A stretch of DNA of 22,328 nt, from the NCBI GenBank assembly GCA_003978675.1, contig QNYP01000035.1, forward strand, positions 1 through 22,328, given 5' to 3'. The stretch's first letter is position 1, and each line of letters opens with the position of its first letter. This document shows positions 21,831 to 22,328 of this stretch, in pieces. Source of the DNA: Hydrogenothermus sp. (GTDB taxonomy: Bacteria; Aquificota; Aquificia; Aquificales; Hydrogenothermaceae). Below the pieces are notes generated by a model, which saw only the letters and a program-made list of their open reading frames with translations, did not search any database and was not told the origin of the DNA. Position numbers and translations under genes: made by a program.

Positions 21831-22328
21831 ATGAAAACCTTAAAAGTAAAAAGAAGCTTAAGAATAGAGTTAAACAATATAGACCAAACAACACAAATAG
21901 TATTAGGCTATCTAACCTATCACGCAGGAAAACTTTGGAATGAAGCAAACTATCTTGTAAAAAACAAACTGGCAAAACCTAATAAATTTAACCTATACAA
22001 CAAGCTAAAAGATATATCCATACATAAAAAATCTCTACAAAGTAGAACAGCACAAATTGTTTTAGATGAACTTTCAAGAGGCTGGCAAAACTTTTTTGAC
22101 TATCTACAGACACCAGAAAAATATCCATCACCAGTAAAACCACCAAAATATAATAAAAAATCCCTACCACACAGACCAGTAATTTACGACAAAACAGGAT
22201 TTAAGATAGAAGGGAGCAGTATAAGACTATCCCTATCAAAAGAACTAAAACAGCATTTAAAAGAAAAACACAATATAGAAATTGACTACCTTAAAATAGA
22301 AACAGGATTAAACTTAAGCAAGCTAAAC
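21831..22328 (+). CDS. tnpB: TnpB (OrfB) RNA-guided nuclease-like protein of an IS200/IS605 element, N-terminal part
   Basis: An ATG at 21831 opens a frame that remains open to the last base (166 codons), so the gene is cut by the window edge. It begins MKTLKVKRSLRIELNN and continues LGYLTYHAGKLWNEANYLV, the conserved helical N-terminal region of OrfB/TnpB proteins, followed by SRTAQIVLDELSRGWQNFFDY and KPPKYNKKSLPHRPVIYD, also typical. The RuvC-like catalytic domain and zinc finger lie beyond the window, so intactness cannot be judged. No good SD is visible before the ATG; the leader is A-rich. TnpB proteins act as RNA-guided nucleases aiding element retention. A minus-strand frame at 21988-22170 is a shadow. 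Confidence 0.85.
   Translation, partial: MKTLKVKRSLRIELNNIDQTTQIVLGYLTYHAGKLWNEANYLVKNKLAKPNKFNLYNKLKDISIHKKSLQSRTAQIVLDELSRGWQNFFDYLQTPEKYPSPVKPPKYNKKSLPHRPVIYDKTGFKIEGSSIRLSLSKELKQHLKEKHNIEIDYLKIETGLNLSKLN

Larger units (their letters stand above)
21676..22328 (+). mobile_element. IS200/IS605-type element, left part (tnpB with upstream end sequence), cut by the window
   Basis: The tnpB frame at 21831 plus the noncoding stretch with short perfect hairpins just upstream suggest the left end of an IS605-family element. No tnpA is seen upstream, so it is either tnpB-only (IS1341-like) or has other genes beyond the window. The exact left boundary cannot be set; 21676 is the first base after the aldo/keto reductase stop and is an outer limit. 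The right end, where the guide RNA would lie, is outside the window. Confidence 0.6.

Overview
The window is very AT-rich with SD-led genes, AGA-dominated arginine codons and Lys/Ile/Glu-rich proteins. It carries one long plus-strand polysaccharide locus (O-antigen or capsule type), followed by the 5' part of an IS200/IS605-type tnpB. The composition and gene content suggest a low-GC thermophilic bacterium. A Sulfurihydrogenibium-like member of the Aquificota is my best guess, but nothing in the window settles the taxon.

Layout. 1-312: a perfect 121-bp inverted repeat, in which the first 121 bases are the reverse complement of the 5' coding part of the first gene. 145-1314: UDP-glucose 6-dehydrogenase (ugd). 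1349-7396: a WbpA-B-D-E-like set converting UDP-GlcNAc towards a 2,3-diacetamido uronic acid; the matching 2-epimerase (WbpI-like) lies at 14105-15187. The WbpA-like gene is split by a 465-residue LAGLIDADG intein placed exactly at the catalytic cysteine. The WbpE-like aminotransferase is fused in frame to an N-terminal PIN (VapC-like) domain and preceded by a 71-residue antitoxin-like gene. 7381-13038: an even more AT-rich core with an acyltransferase-3/SGNH O-acyltransferase, a Wzx flippase, a membrane-anchored D-glucuronyl C5-epimerase-like protein and a Wzy-like polymerase. 12989-20647: two GT4 glycosyltransferases, the 2-epimerase, a GNAT acetyltransferase, a DegT-type aminotransferase, a PglC-type phosphoglycosyl transferase and a PglF/WbpM-type 4,6-dehydratase. 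20668-21675: an aldo/keto reductase. 21676-21830: noncoding DNA with small hairpins. 21831-22328: truncated tnpB.

How it works together (inference). The PglF-like dehydratase, the second aminotransferase and perhaps the GNAT protein would make a UDP-4-(acet)amido-4,6-dideoxy-GlcNAc sugar. The PglC-like enzyme would load its phosphosugar onto undecaprenyl phosphate. The GT4 enzymes would then add further sugars, plausibly including diacetamido-uronic acid and/or glucuronic acid from Ugd. Wzx flips the repeat unit, Wzy polymerises it, and the SGNH acyltransferase and C5-epimerase-like protein would modify it. Almost every gene overlaps or abuts the next, so this looks like one operon with translational coupling; the largest gap before 20647 is 34 nt. 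No convincing promoter or terminator is visible. The normal upstream region of the operon is replaced in this window by the inverted repeat.
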